From NCBI GenBank assembly GCA_013399305.1, contig VXAI01000035.1, positions 4,658,646 through 4,722,645 on the forward strand: a DNA stretch of 64,000 nucleotides, read 5' to 3'. The position numbers were made by a program, and so were the translations under genes. Below, one piece after another: positions 48,147-59,209 of this stretch. This DNA comes from Rostratula benghalensis (taxonomy: Eukaryota > Chordata > Aves > Charadriiformes > Rostratulidae). A model generated the notes under the pieces. It worked only from the letters and a program-made list of their open reading frames with translations. It ran no database searches and had not been told where the DNA came from. Every line of letters begins with the position of its first letter. Position 1 is the first letter of the stretch.

Positions 48147-48459
48147 GTGCCTATTTGTGACCTAACATCTTTTAGGTTTTTTATTTTTTCAAGGAGATTT
48201 TTAACAGTAATCCCCAATGGATTTACTAAGTATTCTGACCATATGGGCTGAAAATCTATCCAGACTTCATTAAAAAGCTCATTTGAAAATACCGATTCTA
48301 TTGTATCACCTGAACTGGTTAATTTGTTTATTTGAGGGTATAAAAAAACCTTGAACTCTCATATTTTTTTCCTGGTTGAAACTGGATATTTATCTGATGG
48401 CTAACACAGCAGAGAAATTCTCTTCTGGAGGGGTCTATGGGGAATAAAGTAGCTGCCTG

Positions 48460-48616
48460 CTAAGACCCGTCTGCCTCTGCGGAGGCTGGGGCTGGTTGAG
48501 GGCAGGGCCAGGTTGTGCTCCTGCACCAGCCCCGTGCCTCCTCTGCAGCCTGTACCTGCAGCACCATGGTGGTGGGAGCTACATTCCAAAATAGAAAAAT
48601 GAAGAAAAAAAAAAAA
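48460..48616. other. Isolated GC-rich island next to a poly-A run
   Basis: From about 48465 to 48575 the sequence is markedly GC-rich (CTCTGCGGAGGCTGGGGCTG, ACCAGCCCCGTGCCTCCTCT) inside AT-rich DNA. A12 follows at 48605-48616. On the minus strand a CCACCACCATGG word gives an ideal Kozak context, and CTGCAG/GTACAG just after it looks like a splice donor. Options are a retroposed piece on the plus strand with its tail, a minus-strand first exon, or a chance GC patch. No protein family and no target-site duplication were seen. Confidence 0.25.
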
Positions 48617-48619
48617 TGT

Positions 48620-51600
48620 TCCCTGTCTTCAGTGCCCAGAAAGAAAAATTTGAGCTCACTAGGAACAGGGAGGAATCTGACACCTAATTTTGCCACTATA
48701 AATTGGAACATTTACATTTGTGTTGGTCTTTAAAAGAAATATAAAACAATCCTGAAATATAGCTGTCTGACATAATAGAGTTCAGGGTAAGGACAAGGAT
48801 AAATTTTCCTCAGATATTCACCTATGGAAACGTTGTTCACCTTTCCTGCAGCTGTGAAATTGGTTTGAAATGATGGACTGATACTTCCTCGTGGGTTACT
48901 CCTGATATACCACAGCTCTTTTGCTAACTAAAAAGTATGTGCTCTTAGGGGAAGCAAAATGCTTTTTCAAACACAATGTGTAAATGTTAATGTTAACATC
49001 TAGGTAATTAATTTTTAAGGCTAATATGCAGTGGATGTTTGCATACCTCTTGCATTTCTCCTAATAACTGAAGAATGTAAATAAAGGAAATAGGAGCAAT
49101 TTAATACAGAACTGTATTTTTGTGAAAACTTAAAGTTTCAGAGTAACTCCCAAATCATAGGTAAACATCCACATTTCAAATTATCCAGGTAAACATATTT
49201 TCTGGGTAACCCAAAGAAAAACTGCTTCACAGTAGCTTCATCACACAGTTACTATGTTCTTGGTTAAACGAGCAAATCTCAACTTTCATCTTCCGGAGAT
49301 CTGACTCTGGGAGGCATGATCTGTTTTCAGTGACCGTCTTGCCAAGAGGAACTGGGGCAACTCAGCCTTTGGATGGAGTGAAAACTGAAGTAACTGCCCA
49401 TTTGTGATGTGAAAAATTAGCAGTTTCATACCAAAATTGGCTACTAGGGCATTTGGTTCCTCTCTGTCTTCCAATAAAGTCCCTGTGCTCGGGGTGCTTC
49501 TCAAAACGGGCTTAGGTTTGCCAGTCACCACACAGATTTTTCACAAGTGGTTAGTCTGTGTTTTTTAACCACTATGAGATTTATATCAGATAGCGGGTCC
49601 CCAGTGAATTGCTTATAGAACAACTGTAAAAGAGAGATAATTTGAAACAGTTAGCAATGAGGCTAGTGAAAAGAGGATTTCAGACCTTTCATCTCTGTTG
49701 AGTGTATGGGACAAATGTTATTCCCTGTTTCATTACTTAGAATAAACTGACATGGGCTGAGGAGAGGAGCAAAATAGTAATACCTGGATGACCTCGTTTC
49801 CTCATGCAGATCTCCATTCGAGCTTCTCTTGAGCACTGTAACTCAGCTTGGTGAATTTGATGAATGAAACTTTTATTTTCTCCTTTAATATAACATGACT
49901 TATTAATTATGACATATATAGCTGTCTTCAACTGTTGTGAAGAAAACTGCCCCTGGAATGGTTTAAAGGGTGAAGGGTTTGGGATAAAATGTGGAATTTG
50001 GAAAGTGAGATAAAAACTGTTCAAATTTGGATGTATAGAGGCAAATGCTGCCTTGGTTCCAGCAGCCTCCATTTTATTGGTTTTTTTAAATAATTTGAGG
50101 GACACTAGCCATAGATTAAACAGGAATTACACCAGAGAGTCTACAAAAGCAGAGTGACCCTGGGGTGGCTGTAAGGAGTCCCAGCAATGCCCTGTTAGTC
50201 TGTGGAAGTATTGGTATGGGCTGCAGTCAGAGTGGACCTTATTCCAAGTTCTGTGGCTCAACGTGTTCAGATACAGGGATTTAGTACCAATTTTAGCATG
50301 TGCCATAGAAAACTACAACTAAATTGCTTCAGAAATGGATGAGAAACTGTTGGGTCTGTTTGGAAAGTAAGATGGTTCTTTTTACCTCTGGGGTAGCTCC
50401 CACTCCTTGCTGCCACCTGACTTCTCCAGACAGTGATTTCATGGGCTGGCTGTAATTAAATATGCTGGTTTTAGAAGAATGAAGATTGGGATGCTCTGAA
50501 TCATTTGTTAAGTGAATATGACAAGTAGGGGTCTGGTTTGGGAAAAAAAAATTGATTTTTTTGAGCAATAAGAAAACTAACTCACTGCCATGGTTTGTGA
50601 AAGGAAACAGACTCAAACTGAAATTAGATGAAAAGCTTGAAATTAGATGAGACCACAATAGTTGGACACATAAATTTATATATTTGTCCATATATACTAG
50701 ATTCTAATTTAAATTTTCACTATTATTTTGGCCATATTGCCTTGATTTATATACAGTAAACAAGGAACTTTGCGCAGTATATGGGGAAAAAGATTTTCAG
50801 ATAAAGTAATCTTCCTAAATTAAATGTGAAAACACATAGCTATTTCCCTCTTCCCTCCTGCTTGTCCTTATTTTAGAAAAGTCTTTGGTTGTAATGGCGC
50901 ATTTACAGACAGAGCAGAACTTGGAGGGCTGGAGTTAATTGCCCCCTTGATGTAAAAGAAAAAATACTGATTTTGTCCAGCTGTTGTGCTTGGAATGTGT
51001 TGTGCTTGGAACTGGATGCTTCTGATCTTATTGGTTTACATTCCCATAATATTAGCAGTTTGAAAATACAAACGAACTTGGCTACGGCACTTCCGCTGGA
51101 TAGAGGAAATGGGGAAGGAGAGAAGAAAAGTGAATGTGATGGGAATGGAGGGCCAGCGAATCTAGAGCTGAAGATTGAAAAATTAAATCATCCAGTCTGC
51201 TGCATTGAAAATCAGTTCCATTGACTCCTCTCACACCGATTTCCTCTGGCTCCTTAAAGAGATGCTGCTTTAACTAGGAAATGTGTATGCTGCCATGTTT
51301 CTATCAACGATAAAATGCTAGCATGGCCTTGAATAGATGTGATAATTTTGAGTATTTCCTAGCTTTTTTTTTCTGTATCTACAATACATAGCCTATGTCG
51401 ATACTTTATCTGTGTGGTGTGTGTATATAGAGTTTTATAAACATTTGCTCCTTTCTGCACAAAGCAGAAGTCTGTGGACACACATGCATATACATACATG
51501 AATGTTTATATGTGTCTGTGATTGTATATTCCTAGATGCAATATATGAATATGTCTACATATATGCAATTATAGTAATGGTAAGCTTTCAAAACAGAAGG

Positions 51601-52730
51601 ATCTCTGTCTTTTCCTTTTGAATGCTTGTCTGCATGGAGCTGTAGGTGTGGGATTGGTGGCTTTGAATGGTGATGAAGCAAATGGAAATCACTACAGAAG
51701 GATTTTGGCGATGAGAAAGCCTGTAGATCTCGTGCACACCATTTTGCAGTCAAAGTTCTCCCAATGTTTACTCTGCTTTGTATTATACAGAAAGCTCAGC
51801 TGCTTAGGCTTAGAAGCAAAAAGTTTGCAGAATTGAAATATGCTCTGTTGGAAGCTTATGTTTCTGATATGTTTGAATGTGAGATCCCAAATAGGTTGCA
51901 GAAATGCAACCTACTATAGAAGTTTTCTTCTAAATAAAATGGCATACATTAGCATTGTATGCAAGTCACTCAGTTGCCTTTAAATATTGCCAGCTTTGAG
52001 TGGAAAGTGAATACACTTTGAGTGTTTGCAAAATACCTTCATCCACTAGAACTATGATCTGGAAATTGCTGTGCAGTGTTCTCACACAGCACATCTGCAT
52101 CTCAGGCAAACTCCAACACCTTAAAAGAAAATAACACCTCAGATAAACACAACCAGGTAATTCCCACAAAATCTAAAGTAAAGGCAGGGAGCTCTTGTTG
52201 GGGGGAGGGATTTAGGCTCTAGGGAGTCAGAGAAAGCAGCAACTACTGAAGTTGTGTTCTCTTATGTTTATTTTCAATCTGTTGCTGAATCACAGGGACT
52301 TTTTTAACACATAATTCATAAGTTTTATGCATGAAAATGCAAGCATTTTTGGAAAATGTTATATTCAGAAGGAATTTTCTCTTGTGTTGCATCTTTTAGA
52401 TGTCTGTCTGCCTTCCATTTGTATTGCTATCCTTATGGTGTGAAACCACAGGAGTCCTGTTTCTTAAAAGTTTATCAAAGATATGTTTCTTTTGACTGGG
52501 CTCAGGTGTATTAGGAAGTGGATCGTGTCGGTGCTGTAATTCAGAGCTTTGTTTTCCAGTTAAGAGTTGCCCTGAGCAGAATTCTAATACAGAACAGCAG
52601 CAAAACCAAGTGCAAACACATGCTGCTTCCCAAATAAGAAAGTATTTAACTTAAAGAGGGACTTTTCTAGTGAAAATTTCTCATGTTTCAGAAAGCTTCC
52701 CAGTAACTCCCTCAGATTTCTAGGTGCTGT
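48620..52730. other. Unique non-coding sequence
   Basis: Holds short direct duplications, a 19-bp period at 50619-50652 (TGAAATTAGATGA twice) and a 16-bp period at 50980-51010 (TGTTGTGCTTGGAA twice). There is also a TG/AT-alternating stretch at 51478-51500. No family or exon is recognised. Confidence 0.6.
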
Positions 52731-52734
52731 TTGG

Positions 52735-52751
52735 TTTTTTTTTTTTTTTTT
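52735..52751 (+). repeat. Poly-T run (T17)
   Basis: Seventeen T residues followed by CTTTTC. Confidence 0.9.
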
Positions 52752-53539
52752 CTTTTCATATAATTATGGGGGTTTTTTTCAAAACAGTATTTTCTTTGAA
52801 GCCAAGCCAGTCTTCTTGCTGCCAGTGTGCTGGCTATTCTGGTGTGATGAGCTTGTTAAATTAGTTGACATGAAGAGAGCTGGACAACAGCTACTTGCTG
52901 GTAGCTGAACTATTCAGGTTGGTTGCAGATGTTTGAACTTAATTCCCAGTTTCAATAAATACTTAGTTAGCTATACACAGCAAAATAAGGTTTGGGAGAA
53001 ATGATCTGTTGCTCAGAGAACTTGTAGTTGGATGTAAGCAGCTGAAATTCAGTCTCAAGGACAAGATGGGGCAGGGAAAGGATGTAAACCTCTGGATTTG
53101 GTCTTCCCTTACTGTGAGATCGCTACAACTGCATTTTAGTTTTAAAATTGCATATGTTGGGATTTAATCTGTCTTGTCTGTTATCTAAAATAGCCCATAA
53201 ACAATGGTTAGTTAGTCAATATCTCATTACTGGTATAGATAGATATGCTTTGTTTCTAATTAAACATTCATTGAACACTGTTGCTCCCCCTCAACAAATG
53301 GGGGGCTCTCAAAGTTCATAATTGCTTTCACTAATGCTGCTCCTTTCCTTCATAAGACTTAACATAAGGCAGGAATTCACAACTAAGGAATGGCTGTGCA
53401 GTGCCTGAAGCAATCTGCATCATGTATAGATTTTGGTTGTTAATGGCACTGTGTGCGGTCTGTGTAGTTTTTCCTGCCCTTGTTTACTCTTTTTTTTCAA
53501 AATAAGTAAAATTTTAAGAGAAGAGTTTATTAGCTCCCA

Positions 53540-53645
53540 CTGCTTACTGTGTTCTTTAAAGCATAATCCGCTGTTTGTGGCATTACAGTAATCTCTATAG
53601 GCATTAAGTAATTGATGTCACAAGCATGGGATTATAACCACAGCT
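53540..53645. other. Possible enhancer with paired OTX/PITX-type sites
   Basis: TAATCC at 53564-53569 and its inverse GGATTA at 53629-53634 are K50 homeodomain (OTX, PITX, CRX) sites. Between them lie TAAGTAATTGA and the CRE-like TGATGTCA at 53613-53620. The block is unique and AT-rich, with no frame or repeat. Regulatory function is inferred from motif density only. Confidence 0.25.
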
Positions 53646-54916
53646 CTGCAATTTACATAATAATACACCAAACTAGGAAAAATCTGCATGGTGGTTTGTT
53701 ACCAAAACAAACCCTTTAAAATGCTGAGTTAAATTGTGAAATGAGTAGATCCCAAACCCCTGCAGTATAAGTACCTATGCTTCATTTGAAATATGCCACA
53801 ACCCCAGCCACCCTTATGTTAGTGGGACTACAAAGAGGCTTGATTCCAACATGGATGTGGGATCAGACCATGGAGAAATGGGCTTTATTCTCTTCCTTCA
53901 TTTCTTGCAGTCCCAAAGCTTTTGAGGGAGGGCAGAACAAAGCACAGACAAGTTAATAACTATACCATCCATTCTTTTTCTCCAGTCTTCACTGGGACAG
54001 AAATGCCAGTGTTAGTGAATATACTCCATATTCTCCACATAGGCTGCGGAATAACAAAAGCATTAATTTGTCCCAGAATTTCAGGCTTGAATTAACAAGG
54101 AGGACGGAAGCCCATGACATTGGGAACTCTGACTTTGTCAGTTGGGTTCAATGAAGAGATTGGATTTGCTTACTGTATTTTGACTTGGGTTAAAAACAGA
54201 CTGTGCTATTAACTAATCAAGGACGTCCCTTTCCATGGGCTTCTAAACGATGGGATTGTATATCCATAGTGCACATCACCTAACCAGAAAGTTGCTCTGG
54301 ATCTACCTTTGTGTTACTTCACTGAGATGCATAAGGATGTTTGTTATTTTACGGATTCATGGCACAAAACTTCAGAGTCTTTCTGTCCTCATAATTCTGA
54401 CTGGCATAGTTAAGGATCAGTTCATGCAAAGCAGTTTGTTCCTCCTCTCCTTCCTTCCAGAGATAAGGTAGCCTTAATGACTTCTTGTTGTGATTGTAAA
54501 TATTTAGAGTGAAGTGATGGGCTTTTTTTTGGGTCCTAGTGGTTCAGTAAGAATCTAGATACTATCTTTATCACTGCTCTATATGTAATTAAGGCAACCT
54601 ATGGATAAAGCACCAGTAGATGTCACTCAAGAATACGTGGAGCAGTCTGTGAATTTGTGTGACCAATAAAACTGAGTGTGCATGTTTCAAATGGCCTTCA
54701 CTGTGCAGCTGCTCGGGTTTCTCAGCCTCCCAAGGCTGCTGTTTTGGGCACTGATGGACTGCTTTTGGCAGTAATCTGCTCACCAAGGCTGTGGGGCTGT
54801 GACCTGTTACTGCTGCCATAGGTACTACAGAGTGTCTGTGTGCCCAAGATACCTCACATATGGCTTTGCAGTCTTTCCTTAACCTTCATTATATTAATGC
54901 TTGGGTTTGTTGTTTG

Positions 54917-54940
54917 TTTTTTTTTTTTTTTTTTTTTTTT
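54917..54940 (+). repeat. Poly-T run (T24)
   Basis: Twenty-four T residues, the longest homopolymer in the window, preceded by TTTGTTGTTTG. It may be the tail of a minus-strand retroposon, but no body was recognised on its right. Confidence 0.9.
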
Positions 54941-54944
54941 CCAA

Positions 54945-55610
54945 AACAGTTTTTAAGATCAATAGAACTGTAAGAATAGGGGAGGAGCTTGTTAATAAAT
55001 GGTGAATTGTGCATCAGTGTTGTGTTCCTGAGAAAAATAGTTGATATGCGGAGAAGGAGAGGTCTTAGCTACTTGTTTGGCAGTGTTTCTGAAAAATAAG
55101 AAAGTACCATGTGTCCTTAGCACTTAGGTGTCAGGAAAGAAATACACAGGCATGAGATATTAAGTAGAAGAATATGTTAACTGAAAGGATGAGTAAGTAC
55201 CTTAATGGTTAGATGCTGCCTTTCATCATTTGAACTTGGTTCTGATTCTGAACTAAAATCAAGTTAACAAATATTGCAACAATCGAATGTCTGCAGAGGT
55301 CACTGTTAAAATGGTTTAAAATGCTCATTATAGCTCTTAGCGTGAGCGATAACGTATCCCCAACCACTTTATAAATGTTTTCCCACACCTATGTTATCAA
55401 TAATTGATTCCACGGAGTAGGCTACAGCAGACGCAATTTACTAAAATCCCAGTCAAGTGTCAACAAGCCAAATGGTTTGTTTTATCATTATACCAGGAAA
55501 CTTTAGCAGCTAATCATAAAGGAAGTACAAAATGTGAGACCTTGCTTCATTATATGAACAAAAGCCTGTGAATTTGGGATGGAAAGAAATTATTATTGCT
55601 TGGCAAAATG
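54945..55610. other. Unique non-coding sequence
   Basis: No recognised repeat, exon or RNA. Confidence 0.6.
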
Positions 55611-55616
55611 TGATTT

Positions 55617-55655
55617 AAAAAAAAACCCAACAAACCACAACCCCAAACCACCACC
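55617..55655 (+). repeat. A/C-rich tract
   Basis: A9 followed by CCCAACAAACCACAACCCC and AAACCACCACC. Its texture matches the tract at 19471-19516. Confidence 0.8.
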
Positions 55656-55659
55656 TTTA

Positions 55660-57835
55660 AATCATCAAATTATCCATTTAAACAGGATTTGAATGACCCT
55701 TTTGGGGTCATTATTTAAGTTCTGAGTTTCTCTTTGGAGATGAGTCTTGCACTCTGGAGGGAAGGAGGGTGCAAGTATCGAAACTTGTGTTTGAGAAACT
55801 AGACAGCTATGAAACACTCACTGATATTTACTTTTTTTTTTATAATACCTTCTTTTATCTAAGACTTCATTGGAAAGTTTTTCCAGATGTTGATTAGCCC
55901 TGAATATTTCAGGTGTCCAACAATAAACAATGAAAAGAAAGTTTACACCCCTCTATCACAGAAGCCTCTTTGGCACAGGAGCAGAACACACCAAGGTGCA
56001 CAGCTTGGCACCCACTGGGTAGCAAGGCAAAAGGATGGGACACAGCCTTTAAGCTCTCCTCCCTGCACCCTCCCCCTTTTCCATCCCCTCTACTGTAAAC
56101 CCCCCTCAGAGTAGAACCAAGGAGGCTTACGGTGGTGCTTCAGGACAGCTGTGCTCTGCCATTTACACTGTGCAAAGTTGCACATTTGAGATCTCTTTTT
56201 CTGAACTTTTGGGCTCTTTCATGATATAATTGATAGATGTTAGCTTTCAAAACCATTGTCAGTACTGACTGTGGCAATAATAAAGGCCATAAAAATGCGA
56301 AATTCACTTCTGCAAACCCTTCAATACATATTTCTGAATTTATTTCAGCTTTATTTTGTGAGATGATGCACTGGTTTCAATTACTCTTGTGTCAACACAG
56401 TCAGTTTATAGAAGAGAAGTGCTAATTTAGAAGTTAAAATGAAGAGGCACAATTAGTAACAACTTTAAGGCAAAGCTTCCAGACAAAAAAAAATATATAT
56501 ATAAAAAATGATGCGCTTGATTTAAATTTTAAACCCTCTGAATTGTGTAGTAGATTGAAGGTGGTGAGGAGAGACACCTGTTCAAACCACATTAAAATGA
56601 CATGGAAAAGGTCGATAGCAGAGAGCAGGCTGGGTGTAATACACTTAGGAAGACAAAGTCCTCCTGTGGTCCCAGGGAGCCAATTCCAGCTTTGGGTGGG
56701 TGGACTATGGCAGGAGAAGTCAGTGAGATGGGCAGCCTGCCTTTGGGTTCAGTGCTGCAGGAAACACTGCCGGCAGAGTGAAGGCAGTGAAATGGCACAA
56801 GCCCAACAAGAGCTTTCTAAAGCTGAAGTTGGTCTCAACTCTGCGCTTAGGAGATTTGTATGGACACTCGAAGCAAGGCAGATATAGATGATGTAGTGGT
56901 CTAGGGAAATCCCTGCCAGAGGGGTCTCCTGGGATGTGGGGCCACGGGACTGGTGATGGAGCTCCCAGCGCAGCAACCTCATGTGTAATCCCTGGGTGAC
57001 TGCCACTTCCATCTCTGCTTACCAGCTCTGCTGGATACTGGGGGCTTGGAGACGGTGTGCTGGGACAGAAGGCAGGGGTAAGGATATCTTTTAGATTCTG
57101 GCTGGGGAAGTGTACGAGTAGGAAGATGACTTTATAATTGCTTTTTTTTTTTTAATCACTTTTTCTGACTATATCGACTTTATACTTGACACAGCTTTGG
57201 CTGGCAAGTGAGGCCCAGATACATTCAGAATTAGATATGACTAGGCTCATTCTTACATGAGAAGAAAATCATCGGTTGCTACAGAAACAGTTCCATATCA
57301 GTCTCGTGGGGCATCTTTGCATCTGGCTTTTTTTCCTTCTCTTTTGCTAATCTGTATATAAGAGTCAAAGCAAGTGCAGCACATCCCACATCTATATAAA
57401 AGGTTGGAAGAACTCTGCAGAGAGCAAAGTGTGAAAGAACACCATGTAGATAAGCTAAACTTAAATGAATGAGTTAATTTACACCCCCACACACATTTTT
57501 TTTCCCTCCCAGTTTTGCAACTCTCACTGAGTTAATTGAGGTGAAAATTAAATGACACCAGTCAGCAAATATTTAAAAGACCACCAACATCAAGGAAGAG
57601 AAACGAGGTACTTGGAAAGGGAGTTACTTAGAAAATATAAGGAAATGATCTGAGGAGTGAATTAGGATCTATGTCAAGAAAATAGCATATGGCAATAGAA
57701 TAATAAACCAGACTCACTTTCAGGGAAGTTGTTTAACTTGATAAATTAAGGAATTAGTTAAAAATAAGTGTACATTATGGGTGAACAGGGACCACTCTGC
57801 ATGCCTCAGACCAGCTTACCAGCGAGGTTTTTCGA
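55660..57835. other. Unique non-coding sequence
   Basis: A moderately GC-rich part at 56620-57060 carries overlapping frames on both strands without family resemblance. A/T run near 56486-56508 and T11 near 57143. Confidence 0.58.
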
Positions 57836-57840
57836 CTGGT

Positions 57841-58010
57841 TTTCTAAAACGTAATGAATTCTTGATGCTTAGTAGATTAATATTTATTGAGTGAATCAAT
57901 GCTTAATTTATTAAAAATTTGCTTGCCTTGTATTTTAATATGATTTATTACTCATCAGCGCTTATTGCATTAATTAAAGATTGTGTTAATTTTGTGGCAG
58001 TGAACACGAT
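57841..58010. other. AT-rich block dense in HOX/PBX- and POU-type sites, possible conserved enhancer
   Basis: TGATTTATTA at 57941-57950 contains the PBX-HOX composite word TGATTTAT. TTAATTAA lies at 57970-57977 within TTGCATTAATTAAAG, a POU/homeodomain-like arrangement. Further TAAT words are spread through GTAATGAATT, AGATTAATA and GCTTAATTTATT. No frame or repeat accounts for the block. It resembles vertebrate developmental conserved elements; this is inference. Confidence 0.28.
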
Positions 58011-58014
58011 CTGC

Positions 58015-59045
58015 TGCAGGTTTGCTGATGCAGAGTAGGGACTGTGCCTCTGGGTAATACCAACGACAGAAAACTGTACAAGGTGGGATGCTGGTATGAA
58101 TAACCAGTGGCCTCTTCCTGCCTTTGGGCTTTCAAATAGCCAGCAAAGTGAAAATGAGGATGCTGCCCCTTAAGGGTAGGCCAGTATTATAGCAATAGAG
58201 CTACTGCGGTGTTACAGGGAATCTTTCTGTTCCCCTCTTATAAATTACAGCTGATGCTGTGGAAAGCATTTTAGTGTTTCTCATGGAATGCCTTTTTGTC
58301 AATGTAGGTGAAATCGAGCCTTAGCTATATGGGAAACTGTCACCTCTCCCCAGACCAGGGACGAGGGTCATTACATTGCAGTGCTCAGGTTGTGTGCAAT
58401 TCTTGGTGACAGTATGTTGCCTGAAGATTGGGATAGTCCCAGTCGTCTCCGCAGGGGCAGGTGTTTGAGAAGTGGAAAATTACTAAAAGCAGAACAAAAA
58501 AAAGCCAGACATCTTGTGAGATGAGTCTTTCAAGAAATCTGTCAAAACAGGGAGAGGGTGATCATGCTGGAGGGGCGCAACAGCTGCAATTTGCATCCTT
58601 CAGCACTGAAGGGAGAAGCAAATATATAAAGCCCCACAGCCATGATACTTCTGGTACAATTATTTTATTAATCTTTGTGACACTTGTAATGTCTCTCTCT
58701 TTAAATTCAAATTCTGCGGCTTTTATAGCTACTCATAAGCATGTCTGTGTGTTTTTTTAAAATAATCCATCTAGTGACTAGACTGCTTCCATCCAGCTGA
58801 GCCCTGGAAACAGCAGAGAGCTAGCCCCTGAGATTGAGAGCAGGCTTGAATTTCTGGAAAGTGATTGGATCCATAATTAGCGTGGGTTTGCATGTTTAAG
58901 GGTATGATTCTGGAAAGCACTTTGCTGTTTCCTCCCCTTCAGGGCTTGGGTGAGTGTCCACAAACTTCCCTTGCCCAGCTAAATTAGAGAAACCTCCTCA
59001 AGGTCTGCTGAAGGTCAGAGCAGAGAAATTTTTTTCCCTCTCTGC
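58015..59045. other. Unique non-coding sequence
   Basis: Contains a pyrimidine-rich acceptor (CCTCCCCTTCAG at 58931-58942) followed only 7 nt later by a GTGAGT donor, an exon-like pair too short to credit. No repeats recognised. Confidence 0.55.
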
Positions 59046-59050
59046 ACCAG

Positions 59051-59203
59051 ACAGGCAGTAACCACCGCGCTCCAGCCCGGAGCATTTGGGTGGAGCCAGT
59101 GCCAAGAACCTGGTGGCATTTCAAATCCCCTGCAGCAGTGAGGTGTCAGATGCAAAAGATCAGTGCTGCTCCACTTGAAGTCCGAGAAATAACTTGTGCT
59201 TAA
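59051..59203 (+). other. Exon-like open stretch after an acceptor (weak)
   Basis: TTTTTTTCCCTCTCTGCACCAG ends at 59050. The following 50 codons are open, starting TGSNHRAPARSIWVEPVPRT, to TAA at 59201-59203. The segment is locally GC-rich with two adjacent CpGs (CCGCGC). A second frame is open for 29 codons and no polyadenylation signal was seen. No family is recognised, so a terminal exon is only a weak possibility. Confidence 0.14.
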
Positions 59204-59209
59204 AGTTCA

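Noticed and set aside
51200..51240. Another CATTGACT-core palindromic repeat
   Set aside because: Only a short core and one weak arm are present; the match is too poor to annotate.
53911..53950. Exon after the TTTCTTGCAG acceptor at 53901-53910
   Set aside because: All frames close within 14 codons and no donor is present.
58943..58949. 7-nt exon between a strong acceptor and a GTGAGT donor
   Set aside because: It is too short to credit without transcript data. Such pairs occur by chance in pyrimidine-rich text.
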